Below, in pieces: positions 6,620 to 13,296 of a stretch of 15,783 bases of DNA. Every line of letters starts with the position of its first letter. Within the stretch, counting starts at the first letter, position 1. This stretch comes from JAVKFY01 sp040223615. Its GTDB lineage: Bacteria; Pseudomonadota; Alphaproteobacteria; GCA-2731375. Under the pieces are notes generated by a model. The model had not been told where the DNA came from. It saw nothing but the letters and a program-made list of their open reading frames with translations, and did not search any database. The translations under genes and the position numbers were made by a program. The stretch lies in assembly GCA_040223615.1 (NCBI GenBank), contig JAVKFY010000006.1, positions 1 through 15,783 on the forward strand, written 5' to 3'.

Positions 6620-7396
6620 ATGTCGGATAGCAAGAACCACGAAGCGCTGGTCGGCGCGCAGTTCGGGTCGCGCGCGGAGGCCTACCTGAACAGTGCCGTG
6701 CACGCCCAGAGCCCGGACCTGCACGCGCTGGTCGACCTGATGCGCGATCGTGCGGACGCGCGCGTGCTCGACCTGGGCTGTGGCGGCGGCCACGTCACGT
6801 TCAACGTCGCGCCGCTGGTCCGCGACGTCGTCGCCTATGACCTGTCGGCGGAGATGCTCGACGTGGTGGGTCGCGCAGCGGCCGAGCGCGGCCTGGCCAA
6901 CGTCACCACGCGACAGGGCGCGGTCGAGGCGCTGCCGTTCGACGACGGCGAGTTCGACGTGGTGCTGAGCCGGTTCAGCGCGCATCACTGGACCGACCTC
7001 GATGCCGGGCTGCGCGAGGCGGCGCGGGTGGTCGCGCCCGGCGGCATGGTCGCCATCGTCGACACGGTCGGTTCCGGCGTGCCGGTGATCGACTCGTTCT
7101 TCCAGGCGATCGAGATGCTGCGCGACTGTTCGCACGTGCGCAACTACACCCGCGCCGAATGGGAAGCGGCATTCGCGCGCGCCGGCCTGCTGACCGAGAC
7201 GGTGCGGGGCTTCCGGCTGCGCCTGGACTTTGCAGCCTGGGTGCAGCGCATGGCGACGCCGCCGCTGCAGGTCGAGGCGATCCGGGCGCTGCAGACATCG
7301 GTCTCGGCGGTGGCGCCGCGGCATTTCGACACCGAAGCCGATGGCAGCTACAAAATCGACGTCGGGCTGTTCCAGGCAACCTGGGCGGATCGCTAG
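6620..7396 (+). CDS. Class I SAM-dependent methyltransferase (Methyltransf_11 type)
   Basis: A 258-residue cytoplasmic methyltransferase. Start ATG 6620 follows GGGAG by seven bases; upstream in-frame ATGs lack such a site. Motif I is VLDLGCGGGHV (49-59), the acidic ribose-binding residue after strand 2 is Asp74 (AYDLS), motif II/III is ALPFDDGEFDVVLSRFSAHHW (about 104-124), and VVAPGGMVAIVD follows. The pattern resembles UbiE/COQ5-like and small-molecule methyltransferases, but the C-terminal part gives no clue to substrate. It is divergent from the MmyB-type regulator, which probably controls it, and 86 bp upstream of the LLM oxidoreductase in the same direction, so both may be one transcript. 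Confidence 0.92.
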   Translation: MSDSKNHEALVGAQFGSRAEAYLNSAVHAQSPDLHALVDLMRDRADARVLDLGCGGGHVTFNVAPLVRDVVAYDLSAEMLDVVGRAAAERGLANVTTRQGAVEALPFDDGEFDVVLSRFSAHHWTDLDAGLREAARVVAPGGMVAIVDTVGSGVPVIDSFFQAIEMLRDCSHVRNYTRAEWEAAFARAGLLTETVRGFRLRLDFAAWVQRMATPPLQVEAIRALQTSVSAVAPRHFDTEADGSYKIDVGLFQATWADR

Positions 7397-7482
7397 CGGC
7401 CGCACCCGCGCCTGTCGCCGGTGCCGGCGCGTGGGCTATGCTTCGCGCTGGCTTGCGCGCCAGGCTTCGGGAGGAGGCGACC

Positions 7483-8547
7483 ATGAAATTCGGCATGACC
7501 TGCGACAATGTCGGCCATGTCGGCATCGTGCCGATGGCGGAGAATCTGGGCTACGACTTCTGCTGGGCGTTCGATACCCAGCTGATGCGCTCCAACCCGT
7601 GGGCGGTGCTGGCGCTGGCGGCGCAGCAGACGCGCACCATCCAACTCGGTACCGGCGTCGCGGTGCCGTCGCTGCGGCTGGCGCCGGTGGCGGCGAACTC
7701 GATCGCGACCATCAACCGGCTGGCGCCGGGGCGCACCTTCTTCGGGGTCGGCACCGGCAACACCGCGATGCGCACGCTGGGCCAGGCGCCGACGCGGATC
7801 GGCGACATGGCCGAGTATATCCGCGTGATGCGCGGCCTGCTGGCCGGCGGCGAGGTCGACTTCACGTACGAGGGTTCGACCCATCCGATCCGGTTCCAGA
7901 ACCTGGACCAGGACTATATCGACATCGAGAACTACATCCCGATCCAGGTCAGCGGCTTTGGGCCGCGGGCGCAGAAGCTGGCGGGCGAGCTTGGCGACGG
8001 CGTGATCACCGGCATCCCGCGCGGCGGCGCGATTGCGCAGGTGTTGGCGAACGCGCGGGCCGGCGCCAAGGCCGCCGGCCGCACGCTCGGCGACGACTTC
8101 GAATGTCACGCGCTGGTCAACCTGCTGCTGCTGCAGCCGGGCCAAACGCTGGAATCGGACGCGGTGATCGCGCAGTGCGGGCCATCGATCATGGCCAACG
8201 TGCACTTTCTGGTCGACTGGGTGAAGGAAACCGGGCGCGAACCGCCGGACTACGTGCTGCCGATCTGGGAAGAGTACCTGGCCTTCCACGAGAAGCGCGC
8301 GGCGGAGACCGCGCACCAGAAGCTGCACGAGGCGCACTACAGCCACATCGACGCGGAGGAGGCCCGCTTCATCACCCCGGAGATGATCAAGACCTTCTGC
8401 ATCGCCGGCCAGCCGGAAGAGATGATCGAGCAGCTGACCGAGCTGGAGAAACAGGGCCTGACCGGCATCAACTTCGTCGCCCCGTTCGAGCAGCAATACA
8501 GCCTGATCGAAGACTTCGCGCGGCGCGTCGTGCACAAGATGAAGTAG
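7483..8547 (+). CDS. LLM-class flavin-dependent oxidoreductase (bacterial luciferase-like)
   Basis: A 354-residue TIM-barrel oxidoreductase. The start is preceded by AGGAGG five bases upstream. Typical segments are MAENLGYDFCWAFDT near the N-terminus, IQLGTGVAVPSLRLAPVAAN (around residue 53), NRLAPGRTFFGVGTGN, and IPIQVSGFGPRAQKLAGELGDGVITG. Family members use FMNH2 or F420 with O2 or hydride transfer; the cofactor cannot be assigned here. The C-terminal CIAGQPEEMIEQLTELEKQG resembles the substrate-control end of luciferase-like enzymes. It lies downstream of the methyltransferase gene, and the MmyB-regulator context suggests a catabolic or detoxifying oxidation. No partner flavin reductase is visible. 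Confidence 0.9.
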   Translation: MKFGMTCDNVGHVGIVPMAENLGYDFCWAFDTQLMRSNPWAVLALAAQQTRTIQLGTGVAVPSLRLAPVAANSIATINRLAPGRTFFGVGTGNTAMRTLGQAPTRIGDMAEYIRVMRGLLAGGEVDFTYEGSTHPIRFQNLDQDYIDIENYIPIQVSGFGPRAQKLAGELGDGVITGIPRGGAIAQVLANARAGAKAAGRTLGDDFECHALVNLLLLQPGQTLESDAVIAQCGPSIMANVHFLVDWVKETGREPPDYVLPIWEEYLAFHEKRAAETAHQKLHEAHYSHIDAEEARFITPEMIKTFCIAGQPEEMIEQLTELEKQGLTGINFVAPFEQQYSLIEDFARRVVHKMK

Positions 8548-8678
8548 CCGCAGTCGCGCAGCACCTCGTCGCCGCGGCGGCGGCGCCGAGGCTGGTCATC
8601 GGAACCGCTGCCTCGGCGCTCACCGTCGCCGCTGTCGTCTTCAGCTCGACATGGTACGCCGGCTGGCGTACCGCGTCG
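8548..8678. other. Short convergent intergenic region
   Basis: Between the LLM oxidoreductase stop and the convergent PfpI-family stop there is very GC-rich DNA without a recognisable gene. No hairpin with a T-run, and therefore no convincing intrinsic terminator, is seen. Confidence 0.4.
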
Positions 8679-9236
8679 CTAGGCCGCGCGCCGCGAGCCG
8701 CCGACCTCGATCCGCTCCACGATGGTGGCGACGAAGGCGTCCAGGTCGTCGGGGCTGCGCGAGGTGATGATGCCCTCGCTGTCCACGGCCGCGCGGTCGA
8801 CCCAGTGGGCACCGGCATTTTCCATGTCTGTGCGCAACGACGCGTACGACGTCGCCTCGCGCCCCTTCACCGCGCCGGCTTCGATCAGCAGCCATGGCGC
8901 GTGGCAGATCGCCGCGACCGGCTTGCCGGCGGTCACGAAGCCGCGGACCACGCCGATCGCGTCGGGATCGACCCGCAGCACGTCGGGATTGATCTGGCCG
9001 CCCGGCAGTACCAGCGCGTCATAGGCGCTCTGGTCGGCATCGGCGATGCGCAGGTCGACGGGGGCATCGTTGCCCCAGTCCTTGCCCTGCCAGCCGCGGA
9101 TCTTGCCGCCGTCGGGGCTGGCGACATGAACCGTGGCGCCAGCCTGGCGCAGCTTGTCGCGCGGCACCTCGAGCTCGGACTGCTCGAAACCGTGCGTCGC
9201 GATGATCAGAATGCTCGCATTGTCGATCTTCGTCAT
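8679..9236 (-). CDS. DJ-1/PfpI-family protein (class I glutamine amidotransferase-like)
   Basis: A 185-residue flavodoxin-like protein of normal PfpI-family length. The nucleophile elbow is VAAICHAPW (Cys111-His112), and Glu18 in ATHGFEQSELEVP is the acidic partner next to the cysteine. DALVLPGGQINPD and the C-terminal GIITSRSPDDLDAFVATIVE are diagnostic. Family members are described as intracellular stress proteins: peptidases, glyoxalases or deglycases acting on carbonyl-stress adducts; the true activity is debated. Its ribosome binding site GGAGG lies five bases before the ATG but inside a hairpin (9242-9267). It is the last gene of an SDR-DUF1330-DUF1330 operon. Confidence 0.92.
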   Translation of the reverse strand: MTKIDNASILIIATHGFEQSELEVPRDKLRQAGATVHVASPDGGKIRGWQGKDWGNDAPVDLRIADADQSAYDALVLPGGQINPDVLRVDPDAIGVVRGFVTAGKPVAAICHAPWLLIEAGAVKGREATSYASLRTDMENAGAHWVDRAAVDSEGIITSRSPDDLDAFVATIVERIEVGGSRRAA

Positions 9237-9241
9237 CTCGT

Positions 9242-9267
9242 CCTCCAGCAGGTTTGCCTGTTGGAGG
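9242..9267 (-). promoter_or_regulatory. Hairpin occluding the ribosome binding site of the PfpI-family gene
   Basis: In the minus-strand mRNA the arm CCTCCAACAGG (9267-9257), loop CAAA and arm CCTGCTGGAGG (9252-9242) form ten base pairs with one A-C mismatch. The 3' arm ends in GGAGG, the Shine-Dalgarno site five bases before the ATG at 9236. The 5' arm begins with its exact complement CCTCC. The structure should block ribosome access unless opened. It starts 27 bases after the stop codon of the upstream DUF1330 gene. No T-run follows, so it is not an intrinsic terminator. Confidence 0.6.
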
Positions 9268-9293
9268 AACGCGACGCGGCGCTTCCCGTTCCT

Positions 9294-9581
9294 TCAGACG
9301 CCGGGGACCAGCAGGGCCTCGGCGCTGGAGCCGGTGTTGCGCAGCTTGATCATCGGCTGGTAGTCCGCGTCGGCGTGCCAGGCCTTGGCGGCGTCGACCG
9401 ACGGGAACTCCAGGATCACCACGACGCTGGGCAGGGCGCGCTCGCCCTCCATCTTCTCCGCAGGCGCGGCCGACAGGTACTTGCCGCCATGCTTGGCGAC
9501 CAGTTCGGCGGTTTTGGGCGCGTACTCCTCGCGCCACGACGGATCGGTGACGTTGACTTCGAAAACCATGTAGGCGGCCAT
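9294..9581 (-). CDS. DUF1330-domain protein (copy 1 of a tandem pair)
   Basis: A 95-residue single-domain protein of the DUF1330 family, a ferredoxin-like alpha/beta dimeric fold. It shows the typical features MAAYMVFEVNVTDP, YAPKTAELVAKHGGKYL, VVVILEFPSVDAAKAWHADADYQ and LRNTG. GGAG lies about eight bases before the ATG. About half of its residues match the next gene upstream in the operon, so the pair arose by duplication. The function of DUF1330 proteins is not established. The fold resembles small monooxygenase-like (EthD/ABM) proteins, and they often sit near oxidoreductases, as here beside an SDR enzyme. Confidence 0.92.
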   Translation of the reverse strand: MAAYMVFEVNVTDPSWREEYAPKTAELVAKHGGKYLSAAPAEKMEGERALPSVVVILEFPSVDAAKAWHADADYQPMIKLRNTGSSAEALLVPGV

Positions 9582-9619
9582 CTCGGCGCTCCTTCCCAGA
9601 TGTGTTGTACGATAGGCGT

Positions 9620-9907
9620 TCAGAAACCCTTGACCACCAGCCCCTCGCCATCGGCGTGGCTCAGGCGCAAGGCGGCCAGCGGCTTGTAGTCGGGGTCGTT
9701 GTACCAGGCCTTGGCGGCCTCGACCGTGGGGAACTCGATCAGGATCACCATGGTCGGCGCCGCGCGGCCGCCTTCCAGCTTCTCCGGCTCGGCCCCGGCC
9801 AGCGGCTTGCCGCCGTGCTTGGCGATCAGTTCCAGCGTCGGCGGCACGTATTCGCGCCGCCAGCCGCGTTCGGAGAAGGTGACCTCGAAGATGCAGTAGG
9901 CGGCCAT
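9620..9907 (-). CDS. DUF1330-domain protein (copy 2 of a tandem pair)
   Basis: A 95-residue DUF1330 protein with MAAYCIFEVTFSERGW, YVPPTLELIAKHGGKPL, VILIEFPTVEAAKAWYNDPD and a C-terminal GLVVKGF. It has the same length and register as copy 1, with roughly half the residues identical. Start ATG 9907 lies only eight bases after the SDR stop codon, indicating an operon and likely translational coupling; its own ribosome binding site (GAGG) is weak. Both copies retain the conserved KHGGK and EFP segments, so neither looks degenerate. Role unknown. Confidence 0.92.
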   Translation of the reverse strand: MAAYCIFEVTFSERGWRREYVPPTLELIAKHGGKPLAGAEPEKLEGGRAAPTMVILIEFPTVEAAKAWYNDPDYKPLAALRLSHADGEGLVVKGF

Positions 9908-9915
9908 CTGGTGCC

Positions 9916-10671
9916 TCAGCCGCGCCCGACGAACGGCATCTTGGTCGCCATCACGGTCAGGAACAGCGCATTGGCGTCCAGCGGCAGGCCGGCCATGTAG
10001 ACGATGGCGTCGGCGACGTGCTGCACGTCCATCAACGGTTCCGGCACGACCTGGCCGTTGGCCTGCGGCACGCCGTCCTTCATGCGTGAGGCGAGCGGCG
10101 TCTCGGCATTGCCGATGTCGATCTGGCCGCAGGCGATGTTGTACTTGCGCCCGTCCAGCGAGGTCGACTTGGTCAGGCCGGTGACGCCGTGCTTGGTCGA
10201 GGTATAGGGCGCCGAGCCGGGACGCGGCGCGTGCGCCGAGATCGAGCCGTTGTTGATGATGCGGCCGCCCTGCGGGTCCTGGTCGCGCATCGCGCGCATC
10301 GCCGCGCGGGTGCACAGGAACACGCCGGTGAGGTTGGAATCGACGACGCGCTGCCAGTCCTTGAGTTCCATCTCCTCGAGCGAGATCGACGGCGTGCCGC
10401 CGCCGGCATTGTTGAACACCACGTCGACGCGGCCGAACTTTTCCACCGTCCTGGCGAACAGCGCGTCGACCGAGGCCTCGTCGCCGACGTCGGTCGGCAC
10501 CGCCAGGGTGCGCTCCGGCGCGCCGCCCAGCTTGGCGGTCTCGGCCAGCGCGTCCTCGCGCCGACCGGCGATCGCCACCGCGTAGCCTTCCTTCAGCAGC
10601 GTCACCGCCGAGGCCCGGCCAATGCCGGAGCCCGCGCCCGTGATCACCGCGACTTTGTGCTGTGCCGCCAT
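9916..10671 (-). CDS. Short-chain dehydrogenase/reductase (SDR family)
   Basis: A 251-residue classical SDR oxidoreductase. The cofactor motif is TGAGSGIG (11-18), NNAG is at 87-90, and the catalytic tetrad is Asn113, Ser143, Tyr156 and Lys160 (YTSTK). IAGRRED after strand 2, with Arg rather than Asp at the ribose-binding position, suggests NADP(H) preference (inference). The ATG at 10671 follows GGGAGGG by five bases. It is the first gene of a minus-strand operon with two DUF1330 proteins and a PfpI-family protein, a set consistent with oxidation or reduction of a reactive carbonyl compound. The substrate is unknown. Confidence 0.93.
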   Translation of the reverse strand: MAAQHKVAVITGAGSGIGRASAVTLLKEGYAVAIAGRREDALAETAKLGGAPERTLAVPTDVGDEASVDALFARTVEKFGRVDVVFNNAGGGTPSISLEEMELKDWQRVVDSNLTGVFLCTRAAMRAMRDQDPQGGRIINNGSISAHAPRPGSAPYTSTKHGVTGLTKSTSLDGRKYNIACGQIDIGNAETPLASRMKDGVPQANGQVVPEPLMDVQHVADAIVYMAGLPLDANALFLTVMATKMPFVGRG

Positions 10672-10767
10672 GTTTGCCCTCCCAATGGTCGGCGCCAAGC
10701 TTACATCAAGTAGAGCGGGGGCCGGCAACGGTGCCGCGCGAGACGGGTCACGGTAAGGAGTTAGGCG
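10672..10767. other. Divergent intergenic region, SDR operon / host-attachment gene
   Basis: This 96-bp gap holds the ribosome binding sites of both divergent genes: GGGAGGG for the SDR on the minus strand and AAGGAG for the plus-strand gene. Both promoters are presumably here. The AT-richer part (about 10698-10712) is the likely location, but I see no convincing -35/-10 pair. Confidence 0.4.
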
Positions 10768-11217
10768 ATGACGGGTATGCAGATTCCGGCCAATGCATGG
10801 GTGCTGGTCGGTGATGGCGAGAAGGCTCTGGTGCTGCAAAACGAGGGCGATGCGACCTATCCGAACCTGCGCAAGCTGCGGGTGTTCGAGCAGGAGAATC
10901 CACCGACCCGCGACCAGGGTACCGACCGGCCCGGCCGCATGGCGGACAGCGGTCCGGGCCAGCGCAGCGCCGTGGAGGAGGCCGACTGGCACCAGCTGGC
11001 AAAGACCGAATTCGCCAAGGAAGTGGCGGCCAAGCTCTACGCCGCCGCGCATGCCGGCAAGTTCGCCGACCTGGTGGTGGTGGCACCGCCGCACGTGCTG
11101 GGTGACCTGCGCAAGAACTGGCACAGCGAGGTCGCCGAGCGCGTCCTCGCCGAGGTCGACAAGACCCTGACCAACCACCCGATCGGCCAGATCGAGAAGC
11201 TGCTGACCAAGGGCTAG
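10768..11217 (+). CDS. Host attachment family protein (PF10116-type)
   Basis: A 149-residue protein matching the host-attachment family first linked to Agrobacterium attachment to plant cells. It begins with the archetypal ANAWVLVGDGEKALVLQNEG, continues with LRKLRVFEQENPPTRDQGTDRPGR, and ends with FADLVVVAPPHVLGDLRKNW and a C-terminal helix. The fold is release-factor-like, and the true biochemical role is unclear; these genes are widespread in bacteria that do not attach to hosts. AAGGAG precedes the ATG at 10768; a second ATG lies three codons in. The last four bases (CTAG) are shared with the stop codon of the convergent MarC gene. Confidence 0.88.
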   Translation: MTGMQIPANAWVLVGDGEKALVLQNEGDATYPNLRKLRVFEQENPPTRDQGTDRPGRMADSGPGQRSAVEEADWHQLAKTEFAKEVAAKLYAAAHAGKFADLVVVAPPHVLGDLRKNWHSEVAERVLAEVDKTLTNHPIGQIEKLLTKG

Positions 11218-11873
11218 CCGACGGTAGGTGCCGGCGGTGACGCCGGTATCTGCAGCAAGCCCAGCGCGTCCAGGCCGCCGAGCACGGCGTCCACGGCGAC
11301 GGTCGCCAGTATGATGCCCATGACGCGGCTGACCACACTGGCGCCGGTCTTGCCAATGACGCGCTCGATGCCGACCGCCAGCAGCAGGAAGACCAGCGTC
11401 AGCAGCATGACCAGGCCGAGCAGGCCGGCGGTGATCGCCTGCTCTTGCAACGAGTGGCGATGGTTGTCGGTGAGGATGACCACCGCGAGCATGGCGCCGG
11501 GCGAGGCGATTGACGGGATGGCGAGCGGGAATACCGCGCTGGCCAGGTGGTCGCGTCCGGCTTCCTCGATCTCGCGGCTCGGTTTCGAGTCGCCGAAGAT
11601 CATCGTCAGGGCGAAGAGAAACAGCACGATGCCGCCGGCCACCTGGAACGAGCCGAGGCGCAGGCCGACCGCTTCCAGCAGAAACTGCCCGCCGACCAGG
11701 AAGGCGAGCAGCACAAGCGTCGCGATCAGCACGGCGCGGATCGCGTAGCGCAAGTGCAGCTTGCGCGGCACCTGCGTCGTTGCGAACAGGAACACCGGAA
11801 TCGAGCCGACCGGGTCGATCACCACCAGCAGCGTGATGAAGTCGCGCAGAATGTTCGGCCAGTCGAGTTGCAG
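11214..11873 (-). CDS. MarC-family integral membrane protein, likely CTG start
   Basis: A six-helix inner-membrane protein of the MarC family (not actually linked to multiple antibiotic resistance in later work). Signatures are LLVVIDPVGSIPVFLFAT in the first helix and FPLAIPSIASPGAM in the middle. No ATG, GTG or TTG occurs upstream of the GTG at 11825, which would cut off most of the first helix. The in-frame CTG at 11873 is preceded by AGGAG at seven-base spacing and gives 219 residues, the usual family length; an upstream in-frame TGA limits further extension. I therefore choose CTG. Its stop overlaps the stop of the convergent host-attachment gene by two bases within CTAG. Role unknown. 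Confidence 0.85.
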   Translation of the reverse strand: MQLDWPNILRDFITLLVVIDPVGSIPVFLFATTQVPRKLHLRYAIRAVLIATLVLLAFLVGGQFLLEAVGLRLGSFQVAGGIVLFLFALTMIFGDSKPSREIEEAGRDHLASAVFPLAIPSIASPGAMLAVVILTDNHRHSLQEQAITAGLLGLVMLLTLVFLLLAVGIERVIGKTGASVVSRVMGIILATVAVDAVLGGLDALGLLQIPASPPAPTVG

Positions 11874-11975
11874 CTTGCCGCTCCTGTTCTTCTGGGCACT
11901 GGCTATTGTAGCTCACCGGCAGGCCCGTTCCGTCGCCGGTCGCCGGCGATGGACGGAGATTGTCGGAGATGTTGA

Positions 11976-12004
11976 TTGCTCGAATTGACAATTATTTCTA
12001 AAAT
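11976..12004 (+). promoter_or_regulatory. Promoter with palindromic operator upstream of VOC-ArsR-SRPBCC operon
   Basis: TTGCTC (11976-11981) and TAAAAT (11999-12004, five of six -10 matches) are separated by exactly 17 bases. Inside this spacer sits the perfect palindrome AATTG-A-CAATT (11983-11993). A repressor bound here would block polymerase, and the ArsR-family protein encoded in the operon is the natural candidate. The expected transcription start (about 12011) gives a leader of about 30 bases before the ATG at 12042. Confidence 0.6.
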
Positions 12005-12041
12005 GTGCATTCATGTGGTGCATCAGGAAGGGAGCGACGAC

Positions 12042-12494
12042 ATGTCCAGGGCGAACACCGTTTCGCCGGCGGTCTTCTACCAAGATCCGTCGGCCGCGAT
12101 CGAGTTCCTCGAAAAGGCCTTCGGCTTCGAGCTGACGTTGAAGGTGACCGACGACGAAGGGCGCGTCGGCCACGCGCAGTTGAGCTTCGGCGAGGGCGGG
12201 TTGTCGCTGGGGCCGACCGACTGGGCGCCGTGGGCGAAGAGTCCGAGCCAGCTCGACGGCGCGAATACCGGGACGGTGCACGTGCAGGTCGATGACGTCG
12301 ACGCGCACCACGCCCGCGCAGCCGCCGCCGGCGCCACCGTCGAGATGGCGCCGACCGATCAGTTCTACGGCGACCGGACCTATCGCGCGGTCGACCCGGA
12401 GGGCCATCGCTGGACCTTCTCGCAGACAACGCGGACCTTGAGCGACGACGAGATGTCGGCGGGCGAATGGACGGTCGAGACGATCAAGCGCTGA
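12042..12494 (+). CDS. VOC-family (glyoxalase/bleomycin-resistance-like) protein
   Basis: A 150-residue VOC-superfamily protein, start ATG 12042 seven bases after GGGAG. Recognisable elements are VFYQDPSAAIEFLEKAFGFE at the N-terminus, GHAQLSFGEGGLSLG, HVQVDDVDAHHARAAAAGA beginning the second half, and YGDRTYRAVDPEGHRWTF at the end. The pattern is closest to the PhnB/YdeP-like subgroup often paired with ArsR and SRPBCC genes. VOC proteins bind metals or small hydrophobic or antibiotic ligands; metal ligands and substrate cannot be assigned confidently. It overlaps the ArsR gene by 28 bases. Confidence 0.9.
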   Translation: MSRANTVSPAVFYQDPSAAIEFLEKAFGFELTLKVTDDEGRVGHAQLSFGEGGLSLGPTDWAPWAKSPSQLDGANTGTVHVQVDDVDAHHARAAAAGATVEMAPTDQFYGDRTYRAVDPEGHRWTFSQTTRTLSDDEMSAGEWTVETIKR

Positions 12495-12823
12495 ACCTGG
12501 ACGCGACGCTGGCGGCACTGGCCGATCCGGTCCGGCGGCAGGCGGTGGAGCTGCTGCGTCAGCGGCCGCGCCGGGCCAGCGAGCTGGCCCGGCTGATCGG
12601 TCTGCCGCGCCCGGCGATGAGCAAGCACCTGCGCGTGCTGCGCCTGAGCCGACTGGTCGAGGAAAGCTCGCCCGACAGCGATGCCCGCGTCCGCGTCTAT
12701 GAATTGCGCCAGGAACGGTTCGCGGCGCTGGCCGACTGGCTGGCCGAGGTCGGCGCGCTGTGGACCGATCAGCTCGCCGCCTTCCGCGACCACGTCGAAC
12801 GCGACGGGAAGGCGCGCAAGTGA
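12467..12823 (+). CDS. ArsR-family winged helix-turn-helix regulator
   Basis: A 118-residue regulator. Residues 12-85 form the winged HTH: LAALADPVRRQAVELLRQRP, ASELARLIGLPRPAMSKHLR as helix-turn-helix, and VYELRQERFAAL after the wing. It has no cysteine, so it lacks the thiol metal site of arsenic or cadmium sensors. It belongs to the group found with AHSA1/SRPBCC proteins. The start at 12467 lies inside the VOC gene, and its end overlaps the SRPBCC start by GTGA; the three genes are a translationally coupled operon. It probably represses its own operon through the palindrome at 11983-11993 (inference). Confidence 0.92.
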   Translation: MDGRDDQALNLDATLAALADPVRRQAVELLRQRPRRASELARLIGLPRPAMSKHLRVLRLSRLVEESSPDSDARVRVYELRQERFAALADWLAEVGALWTDQLAAFRDHVERDGKARK

Positions 12824-13287
12824 GCGGCGCCTCGGTGATGGTGGCGGTCACCGTGCCGGCCGACCCGGCGCGCGCGTTCGAGCTGTTTACGCAAGACATC
12901 GGCCTGTGGTGGGGCAAAGGCCGGGCCTTCGAGTTCAACCCCGGCCGCGGCGGCATCCTGCGCTTCGAGCCCGGTCCCGACGGCCGCTTGGTCGAAGCCT
13001 ATCCCGGCGGCCAGGTCTACGAGATCGGCCGCGTCACGGCCTGGGAACCCGGCCGGCGCCTGGCCTTCGAATGGCGCCTGCCGACCTTCCGCGCCGGCCA
13101 GGTGACCCGCGTCGAGGTCAGCTTCCGCGCCGTCGATGCCGGGACCCGCGTGACGGTCGAACACGGCGGCTGGGGCACCATCCCGCCCGACCACCCCGCC
13201 CGCCACGGCCTGCCCGCCACAGCGCACGGCCAGCAGGTCGGCGCGTTCTGGCGGACCTTGCTGCAACGGCTCAGCCGGCTGGCGTAG
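12820..13287 (+). CDS. SRPBCC-domain protein (AHSA1-like)
   Basis: A 155-residue single-domain protein of the START/SRPBCC superfamily, AHSA1 branch: VPADPARAFELFTQDIGLWWGK opens the domain, VYEIGRVTAWEPGRRLAFEW follows, and VTVEHGGWG precedes the final long helix. These helix-grip proteins bind hydrophobic ligands in a deep cavity; the ligand is unknown. GTG 12820 is chosen because it overlaps the ArsR stop as GTGA and has GGAAGG upstream, a standard coupled arrangement; ATG 12838 is the alternative. VOC, ArsR and SRPBCC in one operon suggests a small ligand-sensing or detoxifying unit. Confidence 0.9.
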   Translation: MSGASVMVAVTVPADPARAFELFTQDIGLWWGKGRAFEFNPGRGGILRFEPGPDGRLVEAYPGGQVYEIGRVTAWEPGRRLAFEWRLPTFRAGQVTRVEVSFRAVDAGTRVTVEHGGWGTIPPDHPARHGLPATAHGQQVGAFWRTLLQRLSRLA

Positions 13288-13296
13288 CCGCGCTAC
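13284..13296. other. Small palindrome containing the stop codons of two convergent genes
   Basis: GTAGC-CGC-GCTAC is symmetric and carries TAG on both strands: the SRPBCC stop (13285-13287) and the cytochrome c stop (13295-13293). The five-base stem without a T-run is too weak to call an intrinsic terminator. Confidence 0.4.

Noticed and set aside
9242..9267. Hairpin as an intrinsic terminator
   Set aside because: There is no T-run on either side. On the minus strand it ends directly in the ribosome binding site of the next gene, so a translational role is more likely.
7230..9689. A continuous 819-codon frame on the plus strand
   Set aside because: It is the out-of-frame shadow of the LLM, PfpI and DUF1330 genes. 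Its composition is Arg/Ala/Gly-rich without any family motif, while the overlapped frames carry clear motifs and ribosome binding sites.
9916..11991. A 691-codon minus-strand frame ending with the SDR protein
   Set aside because: Only the last 251 codons match the SDR family and have a ribosome binding site. The rest is antisense to the host-attachment gene and in the wrong frame through MarC, so it is chance openness in GC-rich DNA.
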